Shown one piece after another: positions 1 to 7,493 of a stretch of DNA of 50,297 bases. Every line of letters starts with the position of its first letter. The stretch's first letter is position 1. The position numbers and the translations under genes are program-made. The stretch is from QNZT01 sp964573205 (lineage in GTDB: Bacteria > Campylobacterota > Campylobacteria > Campylobacterales > QNZT01), in contig CAZNIT010000063.1 in the NCBI GenBank assembly GCA_964573205.1, positions 1 to 50,297 on the forward strand. The letters are read 5' to 3'. The notes beneath the pieces were generated by a model. The model was given only the letters and a program-made list of their open reading frames with translations, did not search any database and was not told the origin of the DNA.

Positions 1-17
1 TACCATCTCCTCTACAT

Positions 18-1220
18 CTATGTCATCGGGTAATTTTCCACAACGAAATCGATATCTTTATCTCCTCTTCCGCTAAGATTTACCAAGATGGACTCTTTTG
101 GATTATCTTTGGCAAGTTTCATAGCAAAAGCTATCGCATGAGCGCTCTCGAGAGCCGGTATGATTCCCTCAAGTCTTGAGATTTTGTAAAAGGCGTCTAT
201 CGTTTCATTATCATCCGCCGTTGCGGTGATCGTTCTGCCTATGCTTTTGAGATACGCCTGTTCGGGTCCTACGGAGGGATAGTCCAGTCCGCTGGCTATG
301 CTGTAAACGGGTGCCGGTTCGCCCTCTTTATTTTTAAGCATGATAGAGTTGAAACCATGCATCACGCCCTCATTTCCATAAGTCAAAGAGGCGGCGTTGT
401 CACCCTCTTTTTCTCCTCTTCCCATAGGTTCAACCGCATATAGTTTAACGGGATCGTCGATAAAACCGCTGAAAATCCCCATAGCGTTACTTCCGCCGCC
501 CACACAAGCCACGACGCAATCTGGCAATTGTCCGTTTGTCATCTGCGTAAACTGTTCCTTCGCCTCAAATCCTACCACACTTTGAAAATCCCTCACCATT
601 TTCGGGAACGGGTGAGGTCCGACAACCGAACCGATAGCGTAAAGCGCGGTATCCGCCTGGGATATGTAGGCTTCAAAACAACTGTCAACCGCCTCTTTTA
701 GAGTCTTTAGTCCATGAGTTACCGGTACGATTTTAGCTCCAAGTATCTGCATGCGTATGACATTTGGTTTCTCTTTTCGCATATCGACTTCACCCATATG
801 GATTTCGCATTCGAGTCCGAAATATGCGGCCGCCGTCGCAAGCGCCACTCCATGCTGACCGGCTCCGGTTTCGGCCATGATCTTTTTCTTGCCGAGATAT
901 TTAGCCAAAAGAGCTTCGGCCATACAGTGGTTTAGTTTATGAGCGCCGGTATGATTTAGATCCTCTCTTTTAAAATATATCCGCCCTCCGCCGCAATATT
1001 CACTTAGATTTTTTGCATAATAAACAGGCGTGGGTCTGCCTTGATAATGCTTTCGGATGGATCTGAGCTCTTCCAAAAAGTCGAAAGATTTCGATAGTTT
1101 GTCGTAAGCTTCGTTTATCTCCTTAAACGCCTCTTCGAGTTGAGGAGGTATATACGATCCGCCGAATTTTCCAAAATAACCCTTTTCGTCGGGATGAGAT
1201 GAGAGATAAGATTTTTCCAT
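18..1220 (-). CDS. trpB: Tryptophan synthase beta chain
   Basis: PLP enzyme that condenses indole with serine to make tryptophan, normally in a cytosolic alpha2beta2 complex with TrpA. The 400-residue product has the family's usual length. Visible marks are the GRPTP segment, the PLP lysine in HTGAHK, the GAGQHG segment, the glycine-rich phosphate loop GGGSNA and the C-terminal SGRGDKD. I chose the ATG at 1220 over an in-frame start 39 bases upstream because GGAGG sits just before it and the protein then begins MEKSYL, as expected for TrpB. The stop lies 18 bases from the window edge, so trpA could follow outside. trpC is about 37 kb away at 38003, so the trp genes are scattered. It diverges from the cytochrome gene at 1343, with an FNR-type box between them. 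Confidence 0.97.
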   Translation of the reverse strand: MEKSYLSSHPDEKGYFGKFGGSYIPPQLEEAFKEINEAYDKLSKSFDFLEELRSIRKHYQGRPTPVYYAKNLSEYCGGGRIYFKREDLNHTGAHKLNHCMAEALLAKYLGKKKIMAETGAGQHGVALATAAAYFGLECEIHMGEVDMRKEKPNVIRMQILGAKIVPVTHGLKTLKEAVDSCFEAYISQADTALYAIGSVVGPHPFPKMVRDFQSVVGFEAKEQFTQMTNGQLPDCVVACVGGGSNAMGIFSGFIDDPVKLYAVEPMGRGEKEGDNAASLTYGNEGVMHGFNSIMLKNKEGEPAPVYSIASGLDYPSVGPEQAYLKSIGRTITATADDNETIDAFYKISRLEGIIPALESAHAIAFAMKLAKDNPKESILVNLSGRGDKDIDFVVENYPMT

Positions 1221-1271
1221 AAGTTCGCCTCCGTTGGTTTGATAACCGATTATACTCAAATTTGACGAAGA

Positions 1272-1320
1272 TTGATATCAATCAAGAGAATTTATCCGTC
1301 GTTGGGCTAAAATTTTATAA
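1272..1320 (+). promoter_or_regulatory. FNR-type box and class II promoter for pentaheme cytochrome gene
   Basis: TTGAT-ATCA-ATCAA at 1272-1285 matches the FNR consensus TTGAT-N4-ATCAA perfectly. A -10-like TAAAAT at 1308-1313 predicts a start point at 1320, placing the box centre (1278.5) at exactly -41.5. The start codon follows 23 bases later. The 14-mer GATTGATATCAATC at 1271-1284 is also fully palindromic. The box lies about 50 bases upstream of the divergent trpB start, so some effect on trpB is possible. The regulator is not in this window. Confidence 0.75.
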
Positions 1321-1342
1321 CTTTTACGATCTAGGATTAGGT

Positions 1343-2482
1343 ATGAAAAAAACTTTTCTCGCGCTTCTTTTGGCATTTGCCGTCGTATCGGCACAAACTT
1401 TTCTTGAAAACACAACATGCAAACAGTGTCATCCGAAAATTTACGGCGAGTATCAAACCTCGATGCACAAAAACGCCTCGATCTATAACGATCCTATTCA
1501 CAAAGCCGTCTGGGATATGCATCCGGCAAAGAAGAAAAACAACTACAAATGCGCGAAATGCCACTCGCCGGCCGATCATAAACTTTTGAAAAAAGAGACG
1601 AAACTGCACAAAAACGACATCCAACTCAAAGAGCCCGTCTCTTGCCAAAGCTGCCACAAAATCAAAAGCGTCAAATTCTCCAAAAAGGGCAACAAAAACA
1701 TCTACACAGAGAAAGAGAAGACATTTTTCGCCGCGGATAAATCAAAAAAAGGGGAAAAGCTGATCTTCGAAGAAGAGAAAAAGTTTCTAGGGCTATTCAA
1801 AACTACAAAAGGTTCGCCTTATCATGACATAGACTACTCAAACGAGATCTTCTATAACGGCGACATCTGTCTTGGTTGTCATCAAAAGAAACAAAACGCC
1901 CACGGTTTTAATGTATGCGATATGGAGATCAAAAAAGATCCCTCCTCAAAACATACCTGCATAAGCTGCCATATGCCGAAAGTCAAAGGAAGCTATGTCA
2001 ACCAGAAAAAAAGTAAAACCCACGCGTTTCATGGGTTGAGTGCGCTAAGAGAAGATCCGAAACTGCTTGGAAAATATATAAAACTCTCACTTCGAAAAGA
2101 TAGCAAAGGATTTAAGGTGATCGTAAAAAACGAAGCCTCCCACACTCTAACGCCTCACCCTCTAAGAGAAGCGCAACTAAGAGTGATAGTGACAAGAGAC
2201 GCGAAAGAGATCGAACTTGAAAGAAAAAGTTTTTTAAAGATCATAGGAACCGACGACAAACCCTCCATGCCTTGGCTCGCTACGCAGATGATAAAAGATA
2301 CATCCATAAAAGCGTTTGAAAAAAGAGAGATCAAATACGACTACGATCTGAAAAAAAACGATACGATAACTTTGAAATTCGGCTATTTTCTAGTCAGAAA
2401 AAAAGCCGCCGAAAAACTCGGTATAAAAGATAAAAAATATACTAAATTCATACTTCTTACAAAAAAAAGGATAAAGATCTGA
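1343..2482 (+). CDS. Periplasmic pentaheme c-type cytochrome
   Basis: Exported electron-transfer protein of 379 residues. The ATG at 1343 is preferred over an upstream in-frame ATG at 1262 because it gives a clean signal peptide (MKKTFLALLLAFAVVSA) and follows an AGGATTAGG purine tract. Five CXXCH heme sites lie near residues 26, 70, 101, 176 and 206, all in the N-terminal 210 residues. The remaining part, about 170 residues, is lysine-rich, lacks cysteines and looks like a beta-rich domain. The heme part resembles the cytochrome c554 superfamily; the redox partner cannot be read from the sequence. It is the only gene behind the FNR-type promoter at 1272-1320, which suggests a role in oxygen-limited or nitrogen-oxide respiration. 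An enzymatic role cannot be excluded. Confidence 0.85.
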   Translation: MKKTFLALLLAFAVVSAQTFLENTTCKQCHPKIYGEYQTSMHKNASIYNDPIHKAVWDMHPAKKKNNYKCAKCHSPADHKLLKKETKLHKNDIQLKEPVSCQSCHKIKSVKFSKKGNKNIYTEKEKTFFAADKSKKGEKLIFEEEKKFLGLFKTTKGSPYHDIDYSNEIFYNGDICLGCHQKKQNAHGFNVCDMEIKKDPSSKHTCISCHMPKVKGSYVNQKKSKTHAFHGLSALREDPKLLGKYIKLSLRKDSKGFKVIVKNEASHTLTPHPLREAQLRVIVTRDAKEIELERKSFLKIIGTDDKPSMPWLATQMIKDTSIKAFEKREIKYDYDLKKNDTITLKFGYFLVRKKAAEKLGIKDKKYTKFILLTKKRIKI

Positions 2483-2513
2483 AAAACTATTTTTCATCAA
2501 AAGACGCATAATT

Positions 2514-2583
2514 AGGTTTGGAATCCGAGTAGGGTTAGAAGAACTTGAGAATCGGAACCTGAGCCGATGTGCGTTTATCGCAC
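2514..2583 (+). promoter_or_regulatory. Foldable leader before small gene
   Basis: Two potential hairpins precede the GTG at 2602. In the first, AGGTT (2514-2518) pairs with AACCT (2556-2560) and CCGA (2525-2528) with TCGG (2552-2555), leaving a six-base bulge. In the second, GTGCG (2569-2573) pairs perfectly with CGCAC (2579-2583) around a five-base loop. It may be a structured 5' untranslated region or a small RNA. I did not recognise a known RNA family. Confidence 0.4.
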
Positions 2584-2601
2584 CGACGATGGAAGAAGAT
2601 A

Positions 2602-2805
2602 GTGAACTTTTATAGTGAAGCTAAAGCAGCACTTCCGAATTTATGGAAACTACAATGGTTAGAGCAAAAGAGCATCGCAAAAAACAAAGAGCTGTACATC
2701 GGATGGCGGATATACCCACAAAAAGAACATAAAGAGCGGCTGTTTTTCGGGAAGATTATAGCCGCGATAAGTAAAAATTGTAAAAATACGAGAATTTGGG
2801 AGTAG
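2602..2805 (+). CDS. Small unrecognised protein, tryptophan-rich
   Basis: A 67-residue protein starting at GTG 2602 with GGAAGAAG just upstream. I do not recognise the family. It has four tryptophans, is basic, and has an amphipathic C-terminal part but no signal peptide or membrane segment. Support for it being real is the placed ribosome site, codon use like its neighbours and a dedicated terminator directly downstream. The opposite frame codes for a cysteine- and phenylalanine-rich hydrophobic string that I judge to be a shadow. It could also be a remnant of a larger mobile gene. Confidence 0.5.
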   Translation: MNFYSEAKAALPNLWKLQWLEQKSIAKNKELYIGWRIYPQKEHKERLFFGKIIAAISKNCKNTRIWE

Positions 2806-2823
2806 TTAAAAGATAGTTTCGAC

Positions 2824-2851
2824 AAAGAGAGCCTAAAAGCCCTCTTTTTTT
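2824..2851 (+). terminator. Rho-independent terminator after small gene
   Basis: AAAGAG-A-GC pairs with GC-C-CTCTTT around a six-base loop and is followed by a run of T. The stem has one A-C mismatch, an architecture also seen in the terminator after pgpA. It lies between convergent genes and may also help end the minus-strand mrp transcript. Confidence 0.8.
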
Positions 2852-2858
2852 CTATCCT

Positions 2859-4001
2859 CTAGTGGCTACAACCGCCGCCGCTATGTCCGCCGCCGGTAGA
2901 GCATGCGCTTACGCCCGGAGGCGTAGTAGGCTGAATAGCTTCGTTATCCACTCCGCCCTCTTCGTTGATTTTTTCTATCTCATCCCAAAGTTTTTGGGCG
3001 GCTTGTTGATATCTTTTTGCCGTTTCGCTTGAAGGTTCGTGAAATACTACGGGTTTACCGCTGTCACCACCCTCTCGTACCGCCGGTTCTATCGGAATTT
3101 CGCTAAGGACTTGAGTATTGAACTTCTCCGCCAAAGGAGTCGTCGTTCCTTTTCCGAATATATCATACTCTTTACCGCTGTCAGGACAGATAAATCCGCT
3201 CATGTTTTCGACTATTCCGGCTATGGGAATGTGTAATTTTTCAAACATATCCAAACTTCTCGTCGTATCGTCAAGCGCGACTTTTTGAGGTGTAGTCACA
3301 CAAACTCCCGCAGTCACCGGTACACTTTGAGCCAATGTAAGTTGCGCATCTCCCGTTCCGGGCGGCATATCGATGACAAGTACATCAAGATCGCTCCATA
3401 AGATATCCTGTAAAAGCTGCTGAATCGCCTTCATAATCATAGCGCCCCGCCAAATGAGAGACTGCCCCTCTTCCATCAAAGAACCCATAGACATCACTTC
3501 CACGCCATGACTTAGTATGGGTTTGACTTTGTTTGAAACAACTTCCGGCTGCTCTTTTTCTATGCCCATCATTCTAGGGATGTTGGGGCCGTAAATATCC
3601 GCATCCAAAAGTCCCACTTTTTTACCCTGCATAGCCAAAGCTATGGCTAGATTTACGGTCGTTGTCGATTTCCCGACTCCCCCTTTACCGGAACTCACCA
3701 TCACGAAGTTTTTAACCTGAGGAGCTATGTTTTTACCTTGAGAGCTCGATTGTTTGGGCATTTTCGGTTTTGTGATGACTATATCGATATTCGTCGCTCC
3801 AAGAAGCTGCAACTTTTTGGTTATGTCATCTCTTAGCTGCTGCTCCACCTCCGGCGCGGAAGATGAGATATCCACCTCCACATAAACCACTTCATCGTTC
3901 GCATCCACATCTTTTACAAATCCGAAATCCACGATACTCTTCGTAAATCCCGGATACATCACCTCTTTTAGTTTCTCTTGTACCAATTCGTTTGTTATCA
4001 T
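2859..4001 (-). CDS. mrp: Mrp/NBP35-family iron-sulfur cluster carrier ATPase
   Basis: Cytosolic P-loop ATPase of the ApbC/Mrp family that binds and transfers [4Fe-4S] clusters to apoproteins. The 380 residues comprise an N-terminal MIP18/DUF59 domain (about 1-85), the deviant Walker A motif GKGGVGKST (about 105-113) and a nucleotide-binding domain with DADIYGPNIP and DMPPGTGDAQL. The usual cluster-bridging CXXC reads CPDS here, so its second cysteine is lost. Instead there is a C-terminal tail rich in Gly, His and Cys (CSTGGGHSGGGCSH). The gene lies just downstream of thiC, whose product needs a [4Fe-4S] cluster. mrp beside ispDF is the order I recall in C. jejuni. Function is clear from the family; the cluster site is unusual. 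Confidence 0.93.
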   Translation of the reverse strand: MITNELVQEKLKEVMYPGFTKSIVDFGFVKDVDANDEVVYVEVDISSSAPEVEQQLRDDITKKLQLLGATNIDIVITKPKMPKQSSSQGKNIAPQVKNFVMVSSGKGGVGKSTTTVNLAIALAMQGKKVGLLDADIYGPNIPRMMGIEKEQPEVVSNKVKPILSHGVEVMSMGSLMEEGQSLIWRGAMIMKAIQQLLQDILWSDLDVLVIDMPPGTGDAQLTLAQSVPVTAGVCVTTPQKVALDDTTRSLDMFEKLHIPIAGIVENMSGFICPDSGKEYDIFGKGTTTPLAEKFNTQVLSEIPIEPAVREGGDSGKPVVFHEPSSETAKRYQQAAQKLWDEIEKINEEGGVDNEAIQPTTPPGVSACSTGGGHSGGGCSH

Positions 4002-4028
4002 TATATTGTTATTTCCTTTTTCTCTTTT

Positions 4029-5363
4029 TTATAGACTATGTTCGGCAACGATCTCTTGCGTGATCTTGTATGAACAAAATTTCGGCCCGCACATAGAGCA
4101 AAACTCCGCCTCTTTAAACACATCCTGCGGCAAAGTTTCGTCATGATACTCTTTTGCTCTTTCCGGATCCAAACATAACTCAAACTGTCTGTTCCAGTCA
4201 AAAGCGTATCTTGCGTCACTCATTTGGTTATCGACCTTCATCGCATCTTTTCGACCTCTTGCTATATCCGCCGCATGAGCGGCTATTTTATAAGCTATGA
4301 TTCCGGCTCTTACATCTTCGGCGTTTGGAAGTCCAAGGTGCTCTTTCGGAGTGACATAACAGAGCATGCTAGCCCCATGCCATCCTCCGATAGCCGCTCC
4401 GATGGCGGAAGATATATGATCGTACCCGGCGGCTATATCCGTAACCAAAGGTCCCAATATATAAAAAGGAGCCTCATGACAGTACTCTTGCTCGAGTTTC
4501 ATATTTCGCTCGATCTGATTCATAGGAACATGTCCTGGCCCCTCTATCATCACTTGAACATCTTTTTCCCAAGCTCTCAGCGTCAACTCTCCCAAAATTT
4601 TCAACTCGCTAAGCTGAGCCGTATCGCTGGCGTCGTAAAGACATCCGGGTCTGAGGCTATCTCCCAAAGAGAGCGCTACATCGTATCTTTTACAGATGTC
4701 CAGTATCTCGTCATAAGCGGTATAAAAAGGATTCTCTTTATGATAGTGCATCATCCAAGCCGCCATCAAGGAGCCTCCTCGGCTGACGATTCCCATCTTT
4801 CTTTTGGCTATATGAGGCATAAACTCAAGCAAAAAACCGGCATGAATCGTAAAGTAGCTCACTCCCTGTTGCGCCTGTCTCTCGAGAACTTCCAACATCT
4901 TTTCGATAGTAAGATCTTCGATTTTATTATTTACGTCATGAAGTATCTGATAAATCGGTACGGTGCCTATAGGAATGGAAGCGTTTTTTATCACCTCTTT
5001 TCGTATCTCGTCAAGATCACCTCCCGTTGAGAGATCCATCAGCGTATCCGCTCCGTACTTCTCGGAGATCTTCAATTTTTCCACCTCTTTGGCGGGATCG
5101 GACGCCAAAGCCGAAGATCCGATATTCGAGTTTATTTTGCATTTTGCGGCGATTCCGATCGCCATAGGTTTTAGATTCGTGTGATTTATATTTGCCGGAA
5201 TTATCATCCGCCCCCTCGCAACTTCACTTCGAACCAACTCGGCGGAGAGATTCTCAACCTGCGCCACATAGTACATCTCTTCGGTGATAATACCCCGCTT
5301 CGCGTAATACATCTGCGTTCTGGTTTCATCTTTTTCTCTTTTTTTTACCCATTCTTCTCTCAT
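4029..5363 (-). CDS. thiC: Phosphomethylpyrimidine synthase ThiC
   Basis: Radical SAM enzyme that converts aminoimidazole ribotide into the hydroxymethylpyrimidine phosphate of thiamine. The 444-residue product has the short form without the N-terminal ThiC-associated extension. The C-terminal cluster motif CSMCGPKFC (CX2CX4C) is intact, as are MIEGPGHVP and GPLVTDIAAGYDH. I chose the ATG at 5363, preceded by AAGGGG, over an in-frame start 27 bases upstream. It is divergent from ispDF and 27 bases upstream of mrp, so both probably share one transcript. I found no TPP riboswitch in the short region upstream. Confidence 0.96.
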   Translation of the reverse strand: MREEWVKKREKDETRTQMYYAKRGIITEEMYYVAQVENLSAELVRSEVARGRMIIPANINHTNLKPMAIGIAAKCKINSNIGSSALASDPAKEVEKLKISEKYGADTLMDLSTGGDLDEIRKEVIKNASIPIGTVPIYQILHDVNNKIEDLTIEKMLEVLERQAQQGVSYFTIHAGFLLEFMPHIAKRKMGIVSRGGSLMAAWMMHYHKENPFYTAYDEILDICKRYDVALSLGDSLRPGCLYDASDTAQLSELKILGELTLRAWEKDVQVMIEGPGHVPMNQIERNMKLEQEYCHEAPFYILGPLVTDIAAGYDHISSAIGAAIGGWHGASMLCYVTPKEHLGLPNAEDVRAGIIAYKIAAHAADIARGRKDAMKVDNQMSDARYAFDWNRQFELCLDPERAKEYHDETLPQDVFKEAEFCSMCGPKFCSYKITQEIVAEHSL

Positions 5364-5447
5364 ATATTTCCCCTTGTAAAGTCGAATCAATTTTACAACA
5401 ATAAAGATAATGATCTCTATATTAGGAAAAAAAAAGCTTTTTTGGTG

Positions 5448-5487
5448 TATAATTTAGTAACACTTTAATAAAAAAGGACAATATTTG
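5448..5487 (+). promoter_or_regulatory. ispDF promoter -10 and TTG start region
   Basis: TATAAT at 5448-5453 lies in the 121-base divergent thiC/ispDF region. AAAAAGGACA at 5471-5480 is the ribosome site that supports the TTG at 5485 as the start codon. No clear -35 is visible, as is usual for sigma70 promoters in Campylobacterota. Confidence 0.65.
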
Positions 5488-6606
5488 CCCGATTTAACAC
5501 TCGTTATCCTGGCGGCAGGTAACTCCACCCGTTTTTCATTAGATGTCAAGAAGCAGTGGCTACGCATAGGCTCCAAACCGTTGTGGCAGTTTGTCGCGGA
5601 TAGACTGACTCAAGCTTCAAGTGCGAAAAAGGTTATAATCACAGCTCATAAAAAAGAACTCGAATATATGCGAAAGCACGGTAATTACACGATAATAGAA
5701 GGTGCCCGAAGCAGACAGGAGTCTTTAAAAAATGCGCTGAAGCATGTTGACAGCGACTATGTTCTAGTGACCGATGTAGCCAGAGCCTGCGTACCTCATG
5801 AGATGTTGAACGAAATTTTAAAATCAAAAGGCAAAGCCGATATCGTCGTACCTTACCTTGAAGCCAGCGACACCGTAGTGTATCAAAACGAAACAATTGA
5901 TCGTGAAAAAGTAAAACTTATACAAACACCGCAGTTAAGCCGTAGCGAAGTCTTGAAAAAAGCTCTTGATAGGGATATTTTATATACCGACGACAGCAGC
6001 GCCGTAAAAGCGGCGGGTGGAAGCGTTTTTTATGTAAAAGGCTCAACAAAAGCTAAAAAAATAACAATCTTTGACGATTTAGCCATGTTAGCGTGTTTAT
6101 CCAAACCGGATAACACGCGCTTTAGCGGAATCGGATTTGATGTTCACCGATTTTGCGACGACAAAAAGATGTATCTTGGCGGCGTAAAGATCGACTCTCA
6201 TTTGGGATTTGAAGCGCACTCCGACGGCGATGTAGCGCTTCATGCATTAATAGACGCCCTGTTGGGAGCTATCGGATACGGCGACATAGGAGAACTTTAT
6301 CCGGACACCGACGAGAGATACGAAGGAATAGATTCGAAGCGGATGTTAAAAGAGGTGGTTTCGTTTATAAAAGAGGTCGGATTTGAGATAGAAAATGTCG
6401 ATTTGACGATCATGGCGCAAACTCCCAAACTATCACCTTATAAAGATAGTATGAGAGAGACGATTTCATCTATTTTGGAGATCGCGCCGATTCGAGTGAA
6501 CATCAAAGCGACAACTACCGAAAAGCTTGGGTTTGTCGGCAGAAAAGAGGGTGTGGCGGTTCAAGCCGTCGCATCGTTACATTATTTTGATTGGAAGAGA
6601 ATATGA
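5485..6606 (+). CDS. ispDF: Bifunctional IspD/IspF enzyme of the MEP isoprenoid pathway
   Basis: A 373-residue fusion that carries out two separated steps of the non-mevalonate pathway. The N-terminal cytidylyltransferase (about 1-205) shows LAAGNSTRFS, KQW and DVARACVP. The C-terminal 2-C-methyl-D-erythritol 2,4-cyclodiphosphate synthase (about 215-373) shows GFDVHRF, HSDGDVALHALIDALLGA and GDIGELYPDTD. Fused IspDF is typical of Campylobacterota. The start is TTG with a good upstream GGA site. The stop overlaps the ATG of the following regulator (ATGA), so they are co-translated. Confidence 0.96.
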   Translation: MPDLTLVILAAGNSTRFSLDVKKQWLRIGSKPLWQFVADRLTQASSAKKVIITAHKKELEYMRKHGNYTIIEGARSRQESLKNALKHVDSDYVLVTDVARACVPHEMLNEILKSKGKADIVVPYLEASDTVVYQNETIDREKVKLIQTPQLSRSEVLKKALDRDILYTDDSSAVKAAGGSVFYVKGSTKAKKITIFDDLAMLACLSKPDNTRFSGIGFDVHRFCDDKKMYLGGVKIDSHLGFEAHSDGDVALHALIDALLGAIGYGDIGELYPDTDERYEGIDSKRMLKEVVSFIKEVGFEIENVDLTIMAQTPKLSPYKDSMRETISSILEIAPIRVNIKATTTEKLGFVGRKEGVAVQAVASLHYFDWKRI

Positions 6607-7493
6607 AGATATTGATAGTAGAAAACGAGATTTATTTAGCACAAAGCATCTCCACGAAATTAACGGAGTTAGGTCATGTGTGTGAGAGTGCCGCAACGAT
6701 AAAAGATGCTATAAAAAACGAAGAGTTCGACGCCGTACTGCTCTCTACGAATTTATCGGGACAAAATTTTTATCCCGTTATCGAACACTATAAAAACTCT
6801 ATCATCATCTTGATGGTCTCTTATGTCAGCAACGATACGGTCTCAGGCCCTTTGAAAGCGGGAGCGAACGACTATATACTAAAACCGTTCATGATAGAAG
6901 AGCTTGTCAGAAAGTTAAATCATCTTCAAGACTATATAAACTTCAAAAAAGAGAACGAAACTTATAGAAGCTATATCGATCATCTTCTTAAAAAAACTCC
7001 AAACCACCACATCACTTCAAAAACGAAACTTCCCGTACTTTTAAAAGTCAACTACCAAAAAAACGCCGACGCTATGGTCTTTGACTATGCGAAAAAATAT
7101 AACGAATCTTTTACCTTCATATCTCTTGACGACGCGGACGCTATCTCTCAACTTAAAAAGATTCATGAAAATGAACTTGTTTATCTCATAAACTTTCAAA
7201 ATCTCAAAAAAAGTGACAAAGTAAAAGTTTTATCTATAATTCAAAATAGGCGTGTTATACTCTCCACGACCGATTTAAATGACAATAGTGAAAACATCGA
7301 AGCTATCGAAGTCAAAAACGATGAGGGTGTTTTTGAAAAAGGCGATATTTTATCAATAGAGAATTATGTTAAATATATTATCGTCAAATATCAAAATAAA
7401 TTCCCAGATACCGAACTTTCCAAGAAGCTAGGAATCTCGAGGAAGAGTTTATGGGAAAAACGAAAAAAATATGGGATATCAAAAAAGAAATAA
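6603..7493 (+). CDS. Atypical response regulator, HP1021/Cj1608 type
   Basis: A 296-residue orphan regulator. The N-terminal receiver-like domain (about 1-115) keeps the lysine of KPF but has Ser48 where the phosphorylated aspartate belongs, so it should not be a conventional phosphoacceptor. A middle region of about 140 residues has no Walker motifs. The C-terminus carries a Fis-type helix-turn-helix (SKKLGISRKSLWEKRKKYG). Position directly after ispDF matches H. pylori HP1020-HP1021 and C. jejuni Cj1607-Cj1608, whose regulators are known to act at oriC and on stress and metabolic genes. Only one cysteine (C27) is present, whereas HP1021 is described as a multi-cysteine redox switch. The ATG at 6603 overlaps the ispDF stop and follows GGAAGAGA. 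Confidence 0.88.
   Translation: MKILIVENEIYLAQSISTKLTELGHVCESAATIKDAIKNEEFDAVLLSTNLSGQNFYPVIEHYKNSIIILMVSYVSNDTVSGPLKAGANDYILKPFMIEELVRKLNHLQDYINFKKENETYRSYIDHLLKKTPNHHITSKTKLPVLLKVNYQKNADAMVFDYAKKYNESFTFISLDDADAISQLKKIHENELVYLINFQNLKKSDKVKVLSIIQNRRVILSTTDLNDNSENIEAIEVKNDEGVFEKGDILSIENYVKYIIVKYQNKFPDTELSKKLGISRKSLWEKRKKYGISKKK

Noticed and set aside
2610..2825. 71-residue hydrophobic minus-strand frame opposite the small gene
   Set aside because: The plus-strand frame has the ribosome site and terminator; this one has neither.
4224..5030. 268-residue plus-strand frame inside thiC
   Set aside because: It lies antisense to a well-conserved enzyme gene and has no recognisable domain or ribosome site.
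5364..5484. TPP riboswitch upstream of thiC
   Set aside because: The region is short and AT-rich on both strands, and lacks the CTGAGA and ACCTGATCTGG elements.
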